From assembly GCF_019977395.1 (NCBI RefSeq), contig NZ_AP024660.1:2294001-2358000 (forward strand): a DNA stretch of 64,000 nucleotides. The letters are read 5' to 3'. A program made the translations under genes and the position numbers. The notes beneath the pieces were generated by a model that ran no database searches, was not told where the DNA came from, and worked only from the letters and a program-made list of their open reading frames with translations. The DNA is from Arthrobacter sp. NicSoilC5. Lineage in GTDB: Bacteria; Actinomycetota; Actinomycetes; Actinomycetales; Micrococcaceae. Position 1 is the stretch's first letter; each line of letters opens with the position of its first letter. Below are positions 25,730 through 34,311 of this stretch, piece by piece.

Positions 25730-26209
25730 ATGACCACGCAGACGCAAACCCCCGCAACGGTCCAGCAGAAGAAGACGGCTGCCGCCCCTGCCCATGAACT
25801 TTCCTCCGCCGCCGGCCACGACGGACGCGGACGCACCACGGTGGCGGACGGCGTGGTGGCCAAGATCGCCGGCATCGCCATCCAGGAGATTGACGGTGTG
25901 CACGCCCTGGGCGGCGGCGCAGCCCGGGCCCTGGGCAACCTTCGCGAAAAGGTTGGCCAGAAGGACCTGACCCAGGGCGTCAATGTCGAGGTGGGCCAGA
26001 CCCAGGTTGCCGTTGATGTGACCCTCGTGGTGGAGTACCCGCACCCCCTCCAGCAGGTGGCGGACAACGCCCGCGACGCCGTCTACTCCGCCGTGGAGGA
26101 CCTGGTGGGCATGGAGGTCACCGAAGTCAACATCACCATCACGGACATCCATGTTCCGTCCGATGGTGAGGACTCGGACGACGTCGACCGCGAACCGAGG
26201 GTTGCATGA
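25730..26209 (+). CDS. Asp23/Gls24 family envelope stress response protein
   Basis: Cytoplasmic Asp23-family protein of 159 aa, expected to sit at the inner face of the membrane through an AmaP-type anchor encoded downstream. A disordered N-terminus (1-35) precedes the domain with VADGVVAKIAGIAIQEIDGV, and VEYPHPLQQVADNARDAVY leads to the end motif EVNITITDIHVP. GAAGGAG precedes the ATG. First gene of a tight operon: its stop overlaps the next ATG. Role inferred: cell-envelope stress response. Confidence 0.92.
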   Translation: MTTQTQTPATVQQKKTAAAPAHELSSAAGHDGRGRTTVADGVVAKIAGIAIQEIDGVHALGGGAARALGNLREKVGQKDLTQGVNVEVGQTQVAVDVTLVVEYPHPLQQVADNARDAVYSAVEDLVGMEVTEVNITITDIHVPSDGEDSDDVDREPRVA

Positions 26210-26397
26210 CCCCGGTGGTTGCCGGGACGGCCGCCGGAGCCGTCCTGGCGCTGGCCGCCCTGGCCTTCGGATTCTGGGGCTTCCTGCTGACGGCGCTCTT
26301 CATGGGAACAGGAGCCGTACTGGGAAGGGCCGCTGAAGGCCGGCTGGACCTCGGCGCCGTGCTGGATGCCCTGCGCGGCCGCCGCTCGTCAACGTGA
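26206..26397 (+). CDS. DUF2273-type small membrane protein
   Basis: Membrane protein of 63 aa with two hydrophobic segments (about 3-21 and 24-41) and a basic C-terminus ending GRRSST. The spacing and position between an Asp23 gene and an AmaP gene match the DUF2273 protein of Asp23 operons. The start overlaps the Asp23 stop (ATGA) and its stop overlaps the next GTG (GTGA). Confidence 0.8.
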   Translation: MTPVVAGTAAGAVLALAALAFGFWGFLLTALFMGTGAVLGRAAEGRLDLGAVLDALRGRRSST

Positions 26398-26825
26398 CCA
26401 CGCAGGCGCACACCCGCCAGGGCCACACCCGGATTGAGCAGGCAGCGCTGCGCCACGCCCTGGAAGCGGTGGCGGCCGGTGCCTTCAGGGTCCGGCCGGA
26501 GGACGTGTCAGCCACACTGCAGGACGATGCGGGAAAGCTGGGTGTGGACCTCCTGGTGCGGCTCCCGCCGCCCCCGTTGCCCGGACCGTCCGCACTGCAG
26601 GGACCGCCGGGACAGGGACAGCTCCCAGTGCTGGAGCGCGCAAGCATCGCCCGGCTGAGGATTTCCTCCCTGGGCCAGCAGATCACCGGGCTGCAGTGCG
26701 GCCGCATCAACATCCGCCTCGGAGCGGGAGGCCGGGCCGTCCGCGAGGACCGGGTGGACCAGCGGGTGGACCAGGCAGACCGTTCAGACCGTTCAGACCG
26801 CAGATTGGACAGGAGGAAACCGTGA
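26394..26825 (+). CDS. Asp23-operon protein, weakly Asp23-like
   Basis: Soluble protein of 143 aa. The first two thirds resemble a degenerate Asp23 fold: an N-terminal helix (IEQAALRHALEAVAAGAFRV), strand LGVDLLVRL and the end strand GRINIRLGAGG. The last 30 residues are charged repeats (DRVDQRVDQADRSDRSDRR). GTG start overlaps the previous stop, and its own stop overlaps the next GTG start. Function unknown; probably a partner subunit. Confidence 0.75.
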   Translation: MTTQAHTRQGHTRIEQAALRHALEAVAAGAFRVRPEDVSATLQDDAGKLGVDLLVRLPPPPLPGPSALQGPPGQGQLPVLERASIARLRISSLGQQITGLQCGRINIRLGAGGRAVREDRVDQRVDQADRSDRSDRRLDRRKP

Positions 26826-27403
26826 ACCAAGGACGCATCACCAAGCGGATCATCCGCCGGGAAACGCACTCATCGCGCGCCGGATTGTCCGTCCTTACCG
26901 CAGTCCTGCTGCTGGTGGCGTGCCTGTGGCTGGGAACCGAAAGCGTCCTGTCGCTGCTGGGGCAACCTGCGCTGCTGGCATCCCCAGGCCATCTCGCATC
27001 GCTCGTGGCAGCTGTTCCAGAGGCCGTCCTGCCCGCGGGCCTGGTGGCCGGCGGAACCGTCGTTGCCCTGGCCGGTGCCGCCCTGCTGCTCGCGGCGGTC
27101 AAGGGCGGGCGCCGCGGCCGGCGTGCCATGCTCAGCGGCCGCAGCGCCTTGGTGGTGGACGACGAAACAATCGCTGCCGCCATCTCACGCAAGGTGCGGC
27201 TGGCCGCCAACCTGGCCCCCGGGCAGGTGGCCACCGCCGTGGCCCGCAACCGCGCTCTGGTCCACGTCCACCCGACGTCGGGCATGACCCTGGACCCGGC
27301 CGTCCTCACGGCGGCGGCAGCCGAGGAAGTGGCATCCCTGCGCCTTCAAAAAACCATCCCGGCACAAGTCCGGGTTGCCACGGAAGGAGCGGTCGGACGA
27401 TGA
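26822..27403 (+). CDS. DUF6286-like membrane protein of the Asp23 operon
   Basis: Membrane protein of 193 aa. Two helices (about 23-46 and 72-95) are followed by a soluble domain with SALVVDDETIAAAISRKVRL and VHVHPTSGMTL. A strong AGGAGG site precedes GTG 26822. The gene overlaps both neighbours. The DUF6286 assignment is from context and general layout; the biochemical role is unknown. Confidence 0.78.
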   Translation: MNQGRITKRIIRRETHSSRAGLSVLTAVLLLVACLWLGTESVLSLLGQPALLASPGHLASLVAAVPEAVLPAGLVAGGTVVALAGAALLLAAVKGGRRGRRAMLSGRSALVVDDETIAAAISRKVRLAANLAPGQVATAVARNRALVHVHPTSGMTLDPAVLTAAAAEEVASLRLQKTIPAQVRVATEGAVGR

Positions 27404-28017
27404 ACAGCACCAACAGGGCCATGAACAGGCTCCTCCTGGCCACCGCCGGGCTGGTGCTGCTGGCGGCGGGCCTGCTGGCCGTGGGAGCGGGACTGGTTCC
27501 CGCTGTCCGGGAACAGTGGAATGCCGTTGCCACTGGCCTGGTGGAACGGTGGCAGGCCTTGCTTCCCACCGCACCGGCACCGGAGCCCCTGGGCAGTTGG
27601 TGGTCCCTCGCCCTGCCCGCGCTGCTGCTCCTGGGTGCGGCGGCAAGCATCTTCTGGTTGACGCGGCAGGGCGGCGGCCGCACCGGCACCGCCGCCAGCG
27701 AACAGGATCCGGAGTCCGGGGACACGGCAGTGGACGTCTCCTACCTGGCCGCAGCGGTGGACGAGGCCCTGAAAGGCAACCGGGCCGTCGTCGGAAGCTC
27801 CCTGACAGCCTGGCGGGGCCGCACCAAACGGAACACAGCCCCTGCCCTCCGGCTCACGCTGCAGGCCCGCAACGGCGCCTCCCCCCGGGAGGTCGCGGAC
27901 CTGGCGGAGGACCTGGTTGGCGCGATTGACGCGCTCCTGGGTCATCACCCCACTGTTCTGGTCCGAATAGGAAGTGGAACCAGGACAAAGCTGGCCCGCG
28001 CACACCGCGCCGGCTGA
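27400..28017 (+). CDS. AmaP-like membrane anchor protein
   Basis: Membrane protein of 205 aa with two N-terminal helices (about 10-35 and 68-90) and a cytoplasmic domain ending in a basic tail. Layout and position match AmaP, which tethers Asp23 to the membrane in Gram-positive bacteria. ATG 27400 overlaps the upstream stop. Sequence identity to firmicute AmaP cannot be judged by eye, so the assignment rests on topology and synteny. Confidence 0.75.
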   Translation: MNSTNRAMNRLLLATAGLVLLAAGLLAVGAGLVPAVREQWNAVATGLVERWQALLPTAPAPEPLGSWWSLALPALLLLGAAASIFWLTRQGGGRTGTAASEQDPESGDTAVDVSYLAAAVDEALKGNRAVVGSSLTAWRGRTKRNTAPALRLTLQARNGASPREVADLAEDLVGAIDALLGHHPTVLVRIGSGTRTKLARAHRAG

Positions 28018-28050
28018 GCAGAAACAGGAAACACAACGGAAGGAATCACC

Positions 28051-28281
28051 ATGGGACTCGACGACAAGCTCAACAATGCAGCCACCAACCACCTCGGCGC
28101 AGCCAAGGAAGGTGCAGGGAAACTGACCGGCAACGAGGAACTGCAGCGGGAGGGCCAGCGGGACCAGGCCCAGGCCAAGCTGCAGGAGGCCGGCGAAAAG
28201 GTCAAGGACGCCGCCAAGGGCATCGGCAGCAACCTCAAGGACGCGGCGGCCAAGGTCAAAGAGGGCTTCAGCAAAGAGTAG
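28051..28281 (+). CDS. CsbD-family stress protein
   Basis: Small hydrophilic protein of 76 aa. It has the CsbD-like repeats AAKEGAGKLTGNEELQREGQ and a C-terminal series of Lys/Ala helices (KVKDAAKG, LKDAAAKVKEG). GGAAGGA lies before the ATG. Placed 33 bp after the AmaP-like gene, so likely in the same stress operon. CsbD proteins are general-stress induced, with no defined activity. Confidence 0.88.
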   Translation: MGLDDKLNNAATNHLGAAKEGAGKLTGNEELQREGQRDQAQAKLQEAGEKVKDAAKGIGSNLKDAAAKVKEGFSKE

Positions 28282-28293
28282 GCAGTCCCCCTG

Positions 28294-28336
28294 CGGCAGG
28301 CCCGCTCCACCTCCGAGGTGGGCGGGCCGTCCTGCC
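28294..28336 (+). terminator. Hairpin terminator after the Asp23 operon
   Basis: CCCGCTCCACCT (28301-28312) pairs with AGGTGGGCGGG (28316-28326) with one bulge and a 3-nt loop; the flanking GGCAGG/CCTGCC extends it. It separates the Asp23 operon from the sigma-factor operon. Confidence 0.6.
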
Positions 28337-28376
28337 GCCCGTCAGGCGCTCGCGCCGATAGTGAAAGCAGAAACCG

Positions 28377-28961
28377 GTGATACGTTTACCCTTGGTGCGG
28401 GACCAGTTGGACGTGGTCCCCGATGCCATCCTGGCAGGCAGGGCAGCCGACGGCGACACGGCGGCTTTCGAGTCCCTGGCCCGCCGCTATGGTCCACACA
28501 TGCGGGCAGCCGCCCGGCGCCTGACGGGTTCGTATGCGGACGCGGATGACGTGGTGCAGGAAGTGCTGGTCCAGGCGTGGCAGCAGCTGGACACACTGCG
28601 CGAACCCGCTGCAGTGAAGGGCTGGCTGCTGCGGCTCACCGGCAGCCGCAGCATCGACCTGCTGCGGAGGCGCCGGAACCACGCCAGCCTCACCACGGCG
28701 GACGGGGAGGCGCCGGCGGATACTGTGTCCCCGGGCGCAGGGCCGGAGACAGCTGCCGTGGCCGGCGCCGGCATTGGCTCCCTCAAGGCTGCCCTGGCTG
28801 CGTTGCCCGAAGAGCAGCGGCGCTGCTGGATCCTGAAGGAAATCAACGGCCAAAGCTACGAAGAGATTGCCCGGACCCTGAACATCAGCCCAGCCAGTGT
28901 CCGGGGGCGGCTCGCCCGGGCCCGGATTACACTGGTCCGCGAAATGGAAGATTGGCGATGA
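28377..28961 (+). CDS. ECF-type RNA polymerase sigma factor
   Basis: Extracytoplasmic-function sigma factor of 194 aa. Region 2 (about 30-95) includes GSYADADDVVQEVLVQAWQQ; region 4 (about 140-190) includes LPEEQRRCWILKEINGQSY and the recognition helix SPASVRGRLARAR. A Gly/Ala linker separates them. GTG start at 28377. Its stop overlaps the ATG of the next gene (ATGA), whose N-terminus has an anti-sigma zinc motif, so the two are most likely a sigma/anti-sigma pair. Probable targets: this operon and the Asp23 operon upstream. Inference. Confidence 0.9.
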   Translation: MIRLPLVRDQLDVVPDAILAGRAADGDTAAFESLARRYGPHMRAAARRLTGSYADADDVVQEVLVQAWQQLDTLREPAAVKGWLLRLTGSRSIDLLRRRRNHASLTTADGEAPADTVSPGAGPETAAVAGAGIGSLKAALAALPEEQRRCWILKEINGQSYEEIARTLNISPASVRGRLARARITLVREMEDWR

Positions 28962-29539
28962 GCATGCCCAACGACACGTTCGAGTGCGGCCACACGCTCG
29001 AGGAACTCAGCCTCTACCTGGACACCGGTGAATTCCCCGATCCGCCCCACCTGGAATCCTGCCCGGAGTGCCGCAACGGCCTCGACTCCCTCCGGCGGCT
29101 CTCCGCGGCCGGCGACGAACTCTTCGCCACTGACCTGGCAGCTGCCGGCAGCGGCACCGACGACTGGCTGAAGGACATCCTGGCAAACCTGGCGCTGGAA
29201 CTGCGGCCGGGACGGAGCATCCCGCTGAGCTCCGACGATCCCGCGGACACCCTGTCCGAAACCGAGGGTTCCATCGTTGCCCTGGCCCGGTCCGTGGCGG
29301 ACAGCCAGCCGGGAGCAGTGGCCGGCAAGGTCCGGCTGGAGGGAGACGTCACCGTTCCGGGCAGCCCTGTGGCGGTCCGGCTGGACCTGGCGGTCCTGTT
29401 CGGCCATGCGCTCATGGCCAGCGCCGCGTCGCTCCGGCAGGATCTGGCCGAGGCGCTGGCCCGCCACACCGAGCTGAACATTTCGGCCATCGACATCACC
29501 ATTACCGACGTCATCGACGCACCACGGGAGGAACCGTGA
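28958..29539 (+). CDS. Zinc anti-sigma motif fused to Asp23-like domain
   Basis: Protein of 193 aa with an unusual layout. The N-terminus holds His31-x3-Cys35-x2-Cys38 (HLESCPEC), the zinc anti-sigma (ZAS) motif, with Cys10 and His12 nearby. After a linker the C-terminal half (about 95-193) resembles Asp23: VRLDLAVLFGHALMASAASL, then NISAIDITITDVIDAP, close to EVNITITDIHVP of the Asp23 protein at 25730. There is no membrane helix. It is translationally coupled to the ECF sigma gene. Inferred role: soluble anti-sigma factor that reads Asp23-type envelope state. Confidence 0.78.
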   Translation: MSMPNDTFECGHTLEELSLYLDTGEFPDPPHLESCPECRNGLDSLRRLSAAGDELFATDLAAAGSGTDDWLKDILANLALELRPGRSIPLSSDDPADTLSETEGSIVALARSVADSQPGAVAGKVRLEGDVTVPGSPVAVRLDLAVLFGHALMASAASLRQDLAEALARHTELNISAIDITITDVIDAPREEP

Positions 29540-29868
29540 CCACCGCTCTGCAGCAGGCCATTATGGCGGTCGACGGCGTCACGGAAGTCTTTCCCGCCCG
29601 GACCCTGTGGCAGCGGCTTCCCGGCCAGGCGGCATCCCTGCTGCAGCGGAACAACGCCGACGCCCCTCCGCTGGTAGAGGTCCGGGAAGACGGCGGCCGC
29701 ACCGAGGCAACTGTCCGGATCGGCGTCAGCCCGGACGCCTGGACGCCGGAAGTGGTCCGCGCCGTGGCTGCCGCCGTTCGAAGCCATTTGGCGCCGGGCA
29801 ACGTCGCCGTCCAGGTCACGGTGGTACGCATCGCGGCCGGTTCGCCGCCCGCAGGCCGGGAGGGCTGA
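29536..29868 (+). CDS. Asp23-like small protein, third gene of ECF operon
   Basis: Soluble protein of 110 aa. It opens with LQQAIMAVDGVTEVFPARTL, and its last third (PEVVRAVAAAVRSHLAPGNV then VQVTVVRI) matches the helix-strand end of Asp23 proteins. GTG start overlaps the stop of the fused anti-sigma gene. Probably the third subunit of the stress module. No assigned function. Confidence 0.72.
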   Translation: MTTALQQAIMAVDGVTEVFPARTLWQRLPGQAASLLQRNNADAPPLVEVREDGGRTEATVRIGVSPDAWTPEVVRAVAAAVRSHLAPGNVAVQVTVVRIAAGSPPAGREG

Positions 29869-29930
29869 CCTCGTCCAGTCACCAACCGGCGTAGCATTCG
29901 TCAGGTACACCCAAACGACGGGAAGGGCAT

Positions 29931-30968
29931 ATGGCTGCGCACCGGAAAAGCACCAGGTTCAGGCTCGAGTCGCTGGCGCTGCCCGTCATCCAGGCGCCCA
30001 TGGCCGGGGGACCGTCCACCCCACAGCTTGCAGCGGCCGTCAGCGGGGCCGGCGGCCTGGGTTTCGTTGCGGCTGGCTACAAGACTGCCGCTGCCATGCG
30101 CGCCGAGATCGAGTCCGTCAGGAGCCAAACGGACAAGCCGTTCGGCGTGAACCTCTTCGTACCCCAGGCGTCCGTCATCAGTCCGGCGTCCCTGCAGCAA
30201 TACGCCGATTCGCTGGCCCCGGATGCTGAGCGCTTCGGCGTGAGCCTCGGCGAGCCCCGGCATGACGATGACGACTGGGACCAAAAGCTCGAGGCCTTGC
30301 TGGACCTGGCACCGGCGGTGGTTTCATTCACCTTCGATATTCCGGAAACCAGCGTGGTGGAAGCACTGCAGCACCGCGGGATGTACGTCATCGCCACGGT
30401 CACGGACCGTGAAGAAGCGCTGCAGGCGCTCGCGGCAGGCGCCGACGCCCTGTGCGTCCAAGGCCCCGAAGCCGGAGGCCACCGCGGAACGTTCAAACCT
30501 GACGCGCCTGCTCCCCTGGTTCCCCTCCACGGGATCCTGGGCGGGCTGTCTGATCTGGAGGTGCCCCTCATCGCGGCGGGTGGCATTGCCTCGTCGGAGC
30601 ACACCCGGGCTGCGCTGGCCGTCGGGGCGGTTGCGGTCCAGGCCGGCACCGCGTTCCTCCGCGCTGATGAAGCGGGAACCAAGCCCACGCACCGGGCTGC
30701 CCTCTCGGCGTCGGACCATTTCACCACCACCGCCGTTACCCGAGCCTTCTCCGGCCGCAACGCGCGCGGCCTCTACAACGGGTTCATGCGCCGCCACGAC
30801 GGCGACGCCCCGTACGGCTACCCCGAGATCCACCACCTCACCACTCCCCTGCGCGCCGCAGCCGCGGCAGCAGGGGAGCCGGAGTGGCTGAACCTGTGGG
30901 CCGGCATCAATTACCGGGACACGAGGGAAGGCTCCGCGGTTTCCATCCTGGAAAGCCTCGCGCCGTAA
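29931..30968 (+). CDS. Nitronate monooxygenase-family flavoprotein
   Basis: FMN-dependent TIM-barrel enzyme of 345 aa that oxidises alkyl nitronates such as propionate 3-nitronate. It begins with LALPVIQAPMAGGPSTPQLA, with the FMN-site segments GADALCVQGPEAGGHRG near 175-192, LIAAGGIAS near 221-229, and a generic phosphate-binding loop VGAVAVQAGTAFLRADE. GGGAAGGG precedes the ATG. Stands alone; a terminator follows. Confidence 0.9.
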   Translation: MAAHRKSTRFRLESLALPVIQAPMAGGPSTPQLAAAVSGAGGLGFVAAGYKTAAAMRAEIESVRSQTDKPFGVNLFVPQASVISPASLQQYADSLAPDAERFGVSLGEPRHDDDDWDQKLEALLDLAPAVVSFTFDIPETSVVEALQHRGMYVIATVTDREEALQALAAGADALCVQGPEAGGHRGTFKPDAPAPLVPLHGILGGLSDLEVPLIAAGGIASSEHTRAALAVGAVAVQAGTAFLRADEAGTKPTHRAALSASDHFTTTAVTRAFSGRNARGLYNGFMRRHDGDAPYGYPEIHHLTTPLRAAAAAAGEPEWLNLWAGINYRDTREGSAVSILESLAP

Positions 30969-30973
30969 GGCTT

Positions 30974-31013
30974 GGGCCGCCGTCGTCCGCTTTTTAAAGC
31001 CCGACGGCGGCCC
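30974..31013. terminator. Hairpin between convergent genes
   Basis: GGGCCGCCGTCG (30974-30985) pairs exactly with 31002-31013 around a 16-nt loop holding TTTTT. It lies between the convergent nitronate monooxygenase and alcohol dehydrogenase genes and shares the CCGCCGTCG core of the other hairpins. Confidence 0.6.
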
Positions 31014-31067
31014 GGCCCCTTGTGGGAGCCGGCCCGCCGCGCGCGCCGTGAAAGCGGGGGTGGTGCT

Positions 31068-32108
31068 TTAGAAGGTGGCGGTGTCGATCACGAAGCGGTA
31101 CCGGACATCCGATGCCAGCACGCGCTCGTAGGCGTCGTTGATCTTCTCAGCCGGGATGACTTCGATCTCGGCACCAAGCCCGTGCTCGGCGCAGAAGTTC
31201 AGCATCTCCTGGGTCTCGCGGATGCCGCCGATCATGGAACCGGCGAAGGAACGGCGTCCGCCGATCAGCGCGAAGGCGTTGACGGGAAGCGGTTCCGCGG
31301 GGGCGCCCACGTTGACCAGGGCGCCGTCGAGCTTCAGCAGGCCCAGGTAGGAGCTGATGTCGATCGAGGCGCTGACCGTGTTGATGATCAGGTCGAAGGA
31401 GCCGCCGAGTTCGGAGAAGGTGTTCTCGTCGCTCGTGGCGAAGTAGTGGTCGGCGCCCAGCTTCAGGCCGTCCTCCTGCTTCTTCAGCGACTGTGACAGG
31501 ACGGTCACCTCGGCTCCCATGGCGTGGGCCAGCTTGACGGCCATGTGGCCCAGGCCGCCGAGGCCGACGACGGCAACGTTCTTGCCGGGACCGGCACCCC
31601 AGTGCCGCAGCGGCGAGTAGGTGGTGATGCCGGCGCACAGCAGCGGTGCGGCGACGTCGAGGTCGATGCCCTCGGGAATGGTGACGACGAAGTCTTCGGT
31701 GACCACAACGTGGGTGGAGTAGCCACCCTGCGTGATGGTGCCATCGCGGTCAACCGCGCCGTAGGTGCCGGTGTTGCCCTTGAGGCAGTACTGCTCCTCG
31801 CCCTTCTGGCAGTTGACGCATTCCCGGCAGGAGTTGACCATGCAGCCAACGCCAACGCGGTCGCCCACTTTGTGCTTGGTCACCTCGGCCCCCACCTCGG
31901 TGACGATGCCGGCAATCTCGTGGCCGGGCACCAGCGGGTACTGCTGCGGGCCCCAGTCACCGCGGACGGTGTGGATGTCCGAGTGGCAGATGCCGGCGAA
32001 CTTAATGTCGATCAGGACGTCGTGAGGGCCCACTTCGCGGCGCTCAATGGTGGTAGCCACCAGGTCCTCCGTGGCGGACGGGGATGCATAAGCCTTGACG
32101 GTAGTCAT
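31068..32108 (-). CDS. Zinc-dependent alcohol dehydrogenase (YahK/cinnamyl-alcohol type)
   Basis: Medium-chain NAD(P) alcohol dehydrogenase, 346 aa, reducing aldehydes or oxidising primary alcohols. The catalytic zinc ligands lie in GICHSD (about 40-45) and GHE (62-64); the structural zinc is bound by the Cys set in [17 protein letters not shown]. The nucleotide motif VGLGGLGH is near 178. AGGAGA precedes the ATG. Upstream lies copy 1 of the three-copy promoter element, so it probably belongs to the regulon of the XRE regulator at 33418. Confidence 0.93.
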   Translation of the reverse strand: MTTVKAYASPSATEDLVATTIERREVGPHDVLIDIKFAGICHSDIHTVRGDWGPQQYPLVPGHEIAGIVTEVGAEVTKHKVGDRVGVGCMVNSCRECVNCQKGEEQYCLKGNTGTYGAVDRDGTITQGGYSTHVVVTEDFVVTIPEGIDLDVAAPLLCAGITTYSPLRHWGAGPGKNVAVVGLGGLGHMAVKLAHAMGAEVTVLSQSLKKQEDGLKLGADHYFATSDENTFSELGGSFDLIINTVSASIDISSYLGLLKLDGALVNVGAPAEPLPVNAFALIGGRRSFAGSMIGGIRETQEMLNFCAEHGLGAEIEVIPAEKINDAYERVLASDVRYRFVIDTATF

Positions 32109-32187
32109 GGTTCTCCTGTGATCTGTTGGGGGGACATATAAATGCTACCGGGGTTGTTCGGAGCAAACCCGGGAAAAGGGGGCACCA

Positions 32188-32232
32188 AGGTGGCCCTGTT
32201 GTGACTGGTCTTGAGAGTCCTACCCTTTGGGC
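32188..32232. promoter_or_regulatory. Shared promoter element, copy 1
   Basis: GGCCCTGTTG followed by ACTGGTCTTGAGAG and CCTTTGGG. It aligns with the elements at 33348 and 41878 and lies 80-124 bp upstream of the YahK-type dehydrogenase start. The most divergent of the three copies. Confidence 0.45.
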
Positions 32233-32260
32233 CCGTGTGGGCCATCGGGGCAAGGATGCG

Positions 32261-33277
32261 CTAGGGGCGCAGCAGCACCTTGATGGCGCGGCGTTCGTCC
32301 ATGGCCTTATACGCGTCCGCGGCCTGCTCGAGCGGGAGTTCCAAGTCAAACACTTTTCCGGGATTGATCGTGCCGCCGAGGATCAGGTCGATCAGCTCCG
32401 GCAGGTATTGCCGGACCGGAGCAGGGCCGCCGTGCAGGTGCACATGCGAGTAGAACAGGTCCCGCCCGGGCAGCGCCACATCGTGGGAGACTCCCACAAA
32501 GCCCACATGGCCGCCTGCCCTGGTGGCGTGGATGGCCTGCAGCATCGATTCCTGCGTGCCCACGGCTTCGAGGACGGAGTGCGCGCCAAGGCCGCCGGTG
32601 AGTTCCTTGATCTTCTTCACGCCCTCGTCCCCGCGCTCCTCCACGATGTCAGTGGCGCCAAACTCGCGTGCCAGCGCCTGCCGGTCCGCGTGGCGGGACA
32701 TGGCGATGATCCGTTCAGCACCCATCTGCTGCGCTGCGAGGACCCCCAAAAGTCCCACGGCGCCGTCGCCCACTACTGCCACTGTCTTGCCCGGGCCCAC
32801 CTCGGCCGCCTTCGCGGCGAACCATCCTGTCCCCAGGACGTCGGAGGCCGCAAGCAGCGACGGAACCTTGGCGGCGTCGGGCATGCCGGGTGTTGCCACC
32901 AGGGTGCCGTCTGCGAGCGGGACGCGCATGTATTCCGCCTGTGCACCGCCCACGCCCTGGCGGTGGACACACGCGCTCTGGTAGCCGGAGCGGCAGATGT
33001 CGCAGGTGTTGTCCGAGGCGAAAAATGACCCGACGACGAACTGTCCAGGGCGGACATTCCTGACCCCGGCACCGACTTCCTCGACGATTCCCACGTACTC
33101 GTGGCCCATCGGCGCGGGCTTGGAAATTTTGTCAGCGCCGCGGTAGGGCCACAGGTCCGACCCGCAGACGCAGGCGGCAACGAGTTTGATGACCGCATCC
33201 GTGGGCTGCCGGACGGCTGGTTTGTCACGATCCTCGACCCGGACGTCTCCGGGCGCGTGCATGATGGTTGCGCGCAT
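32261..33277 (-). CDS. Zinc-dependent alcohol dehydrogenase family protein
   Basis: Medium-chain dehydrogenase of 338 aa. Zinc ligands: Cys in VCGSDLWPYRG, GHEY near 59-62, and the structural-zinc cysteines in NTCDICRSGYQSAC. The dinucleotide motif VGDGAVG is near 150. Related proteins are threonine-dehydrogenase-like or IMP-dehydrogenase-like Zn enzymes; substrate unknown. The start at 33277 has GGAGGA upstream. Divergent from the XRE regulator and sharing its promoter region, which holds element copy 2. Confidence 0.9.
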   Translation of the reverse strand: MRATIMHAPGDVRVEDRDKPAVRQPTDAVIKLVAACVCGSDLWPYRGADKISKPAPMGHEYVGIVEEVGAGVRNVRPGQFVVGSFFASDNTCDICRSGYQSACVHRQGVGGAQAEYMRVPLADGTLVATPGMPDAAKVPSLLAASDVLGTGWFAAKAAEVGPGKTVAVVGDGAVGLLGVLAAQQMGAERIIAMSRHADRQALAREFGATDIVEERGDEGVKKIKELTGGLGAHSVLEAVGTQESMLQAIHATRAGGHVGFVGVSHDVALPGRDLFYSHVHLHGGPAPVRQYLPELIDLILGGTINPGKVFDLELPLEQAADAYKAMDERRAIKVLLRP

Positions 33278-33347
33278 GCTGGGTCCTCCACATGGTGAAA
33301 CGGCTGAAAGGGACAGTCCCATCAAACCCGGCCCCGGCACCGTTGGC

Positions 33348-33390
33348 GAGGGCCCTGCTGTAACTGGTTCTGGCAGAACCTCCTTAGGGT
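33348..33390. promoter_or_regulatory. Shared promoter element, copy 2
   Basis: GAGGGCCCTGCTG, then AACTGGTTCTGGCAGAACC and CTTAGGG. Nearly identical to copy 3 at 41878. It lies between the dehydrogenase (71 bp from its start) and the divergent XRE gene (28 bp from its ATG), so it could control both. Confidence 0.6.
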
Positions 33391-33417
33391 CCTGCCATCC
33401 GTCGTAACGTGTTCCCT

Positions 33418-34311
33418 ATGGATAACCGAGCCGAGGTACGGCAGTTCCTGTCTTCACGCCGTGGGCGGATCACCCCCGAGCAGGCCGGCATCGAACCCTA
33501 TGGCGGCCGCCGCCGTGTACCGGGGCTCCGGCGCGAGGAAGTGGCGCGGCTGGCCGGAGTCAGCGTGGACTACTACACGCGGCTGGAACGGGGAAACCTG
33601 CACGGCGTTTCTGACAGCGTCCTGGATGCCATCGCCGGTGCCCTGGAACTGGACCGCGCCGAGCATGACCATCTCTATGACCTGGCCCGGGCGGCCAACA
33701 CCTCGGGCCGCAAGCGGGCTGCGGGTACCGGCGGCTCCGCCCCGTCCAAGGTCCGGCCGGAGCTGCAGTACCTGCTGGATGCCATCACGGAGGCGCCGGC
33801 TTTCATCGGCAACAACCGCCTGGACATCGTGGCCGCCAACACCCTGGGCTATGCCCTGTATTCGGACATGTACCGCACTCCGTCACGGCCGGCCAACCAC
33901 TCCCGGTTCATCTTCCTGGACCCCCGCGCGCACAACTTCTACACGGACTGGGACCGGGCGGCCAACACCAACGTGGCCATCCTGCGACGGGAGGCCGGCC
34001 GCAATCCCCATGACAAGGGCATTGCCGAACTCATTGGTGAACTCTCGATGCGCAGCGACGAATTCCGCACGCTGTGGGCAGCCCACAACGTCCGCCGCCA
34101 CTACGCGGGCACCAAGTTCTTCCAGCATCCCGTGGTGGGACTCCTCGAGCTGAACTACCAGGTGCTGGGCCTGGAAGAGGACCCGGGGCATACCCTCACC
34201 GTTTATCCCGCCACCCCCGGCAGCCCGTCCGAGGAAGCCCTCAAGCTCCTGGCCTCCTGGGCCGTCACCGAAAACATCGTGGAAACGGTGCAGGCGAAGG
34301 TGGGCGGCTAG
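33418..34311 (+). CDS. MmyB-like XRE-family transcriptional regulator (copy 1)
   Basis: Regulator of 297 aa. An N-terminal XRE helix-turn-helix (about 30-85) contains [20 protein letters not shown], and a C-terminal MmyB-type ligand domain (about 105-285) contains NRLDIVAANTLG and HPVVGLLELNYQVL. ATG 33418 is preferred to GTG 33409; neither has a ribosome site, so the message may be leaderless. Divergent from the zinc dehydrogenase. Likely binds the repeated element at 32188, 33348 and 41878. Effector unknown; relatives regulate adjacent oxidoreductases. Confidence 0.9.
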   Translation: MDNRAEVRQFLSSRRGRITPEQAGIEPYGGRRRVPGLRREEVARLAGVSVDYYTRLERGNLHGVSDSVLDAIAGALELDRAEHDHLYDLARAANTSGRKRAAGTGGSAPSKVRPELQYLLDAITEAPAFIGNNRLDIVAANTLGYALYSDMYRTPSRPANHSRFIFLDPRAHNFYTDWDRAANTNVAILRREAGRNPHDKGIAELIGELSMRSDEFRTLWAAHNVRRHYAGTKFFQHPVVGLLELNYQVLGLEEDPGHTLTVYPATPGSPSEEALKLLASWAVTENIVETVQAKVGG

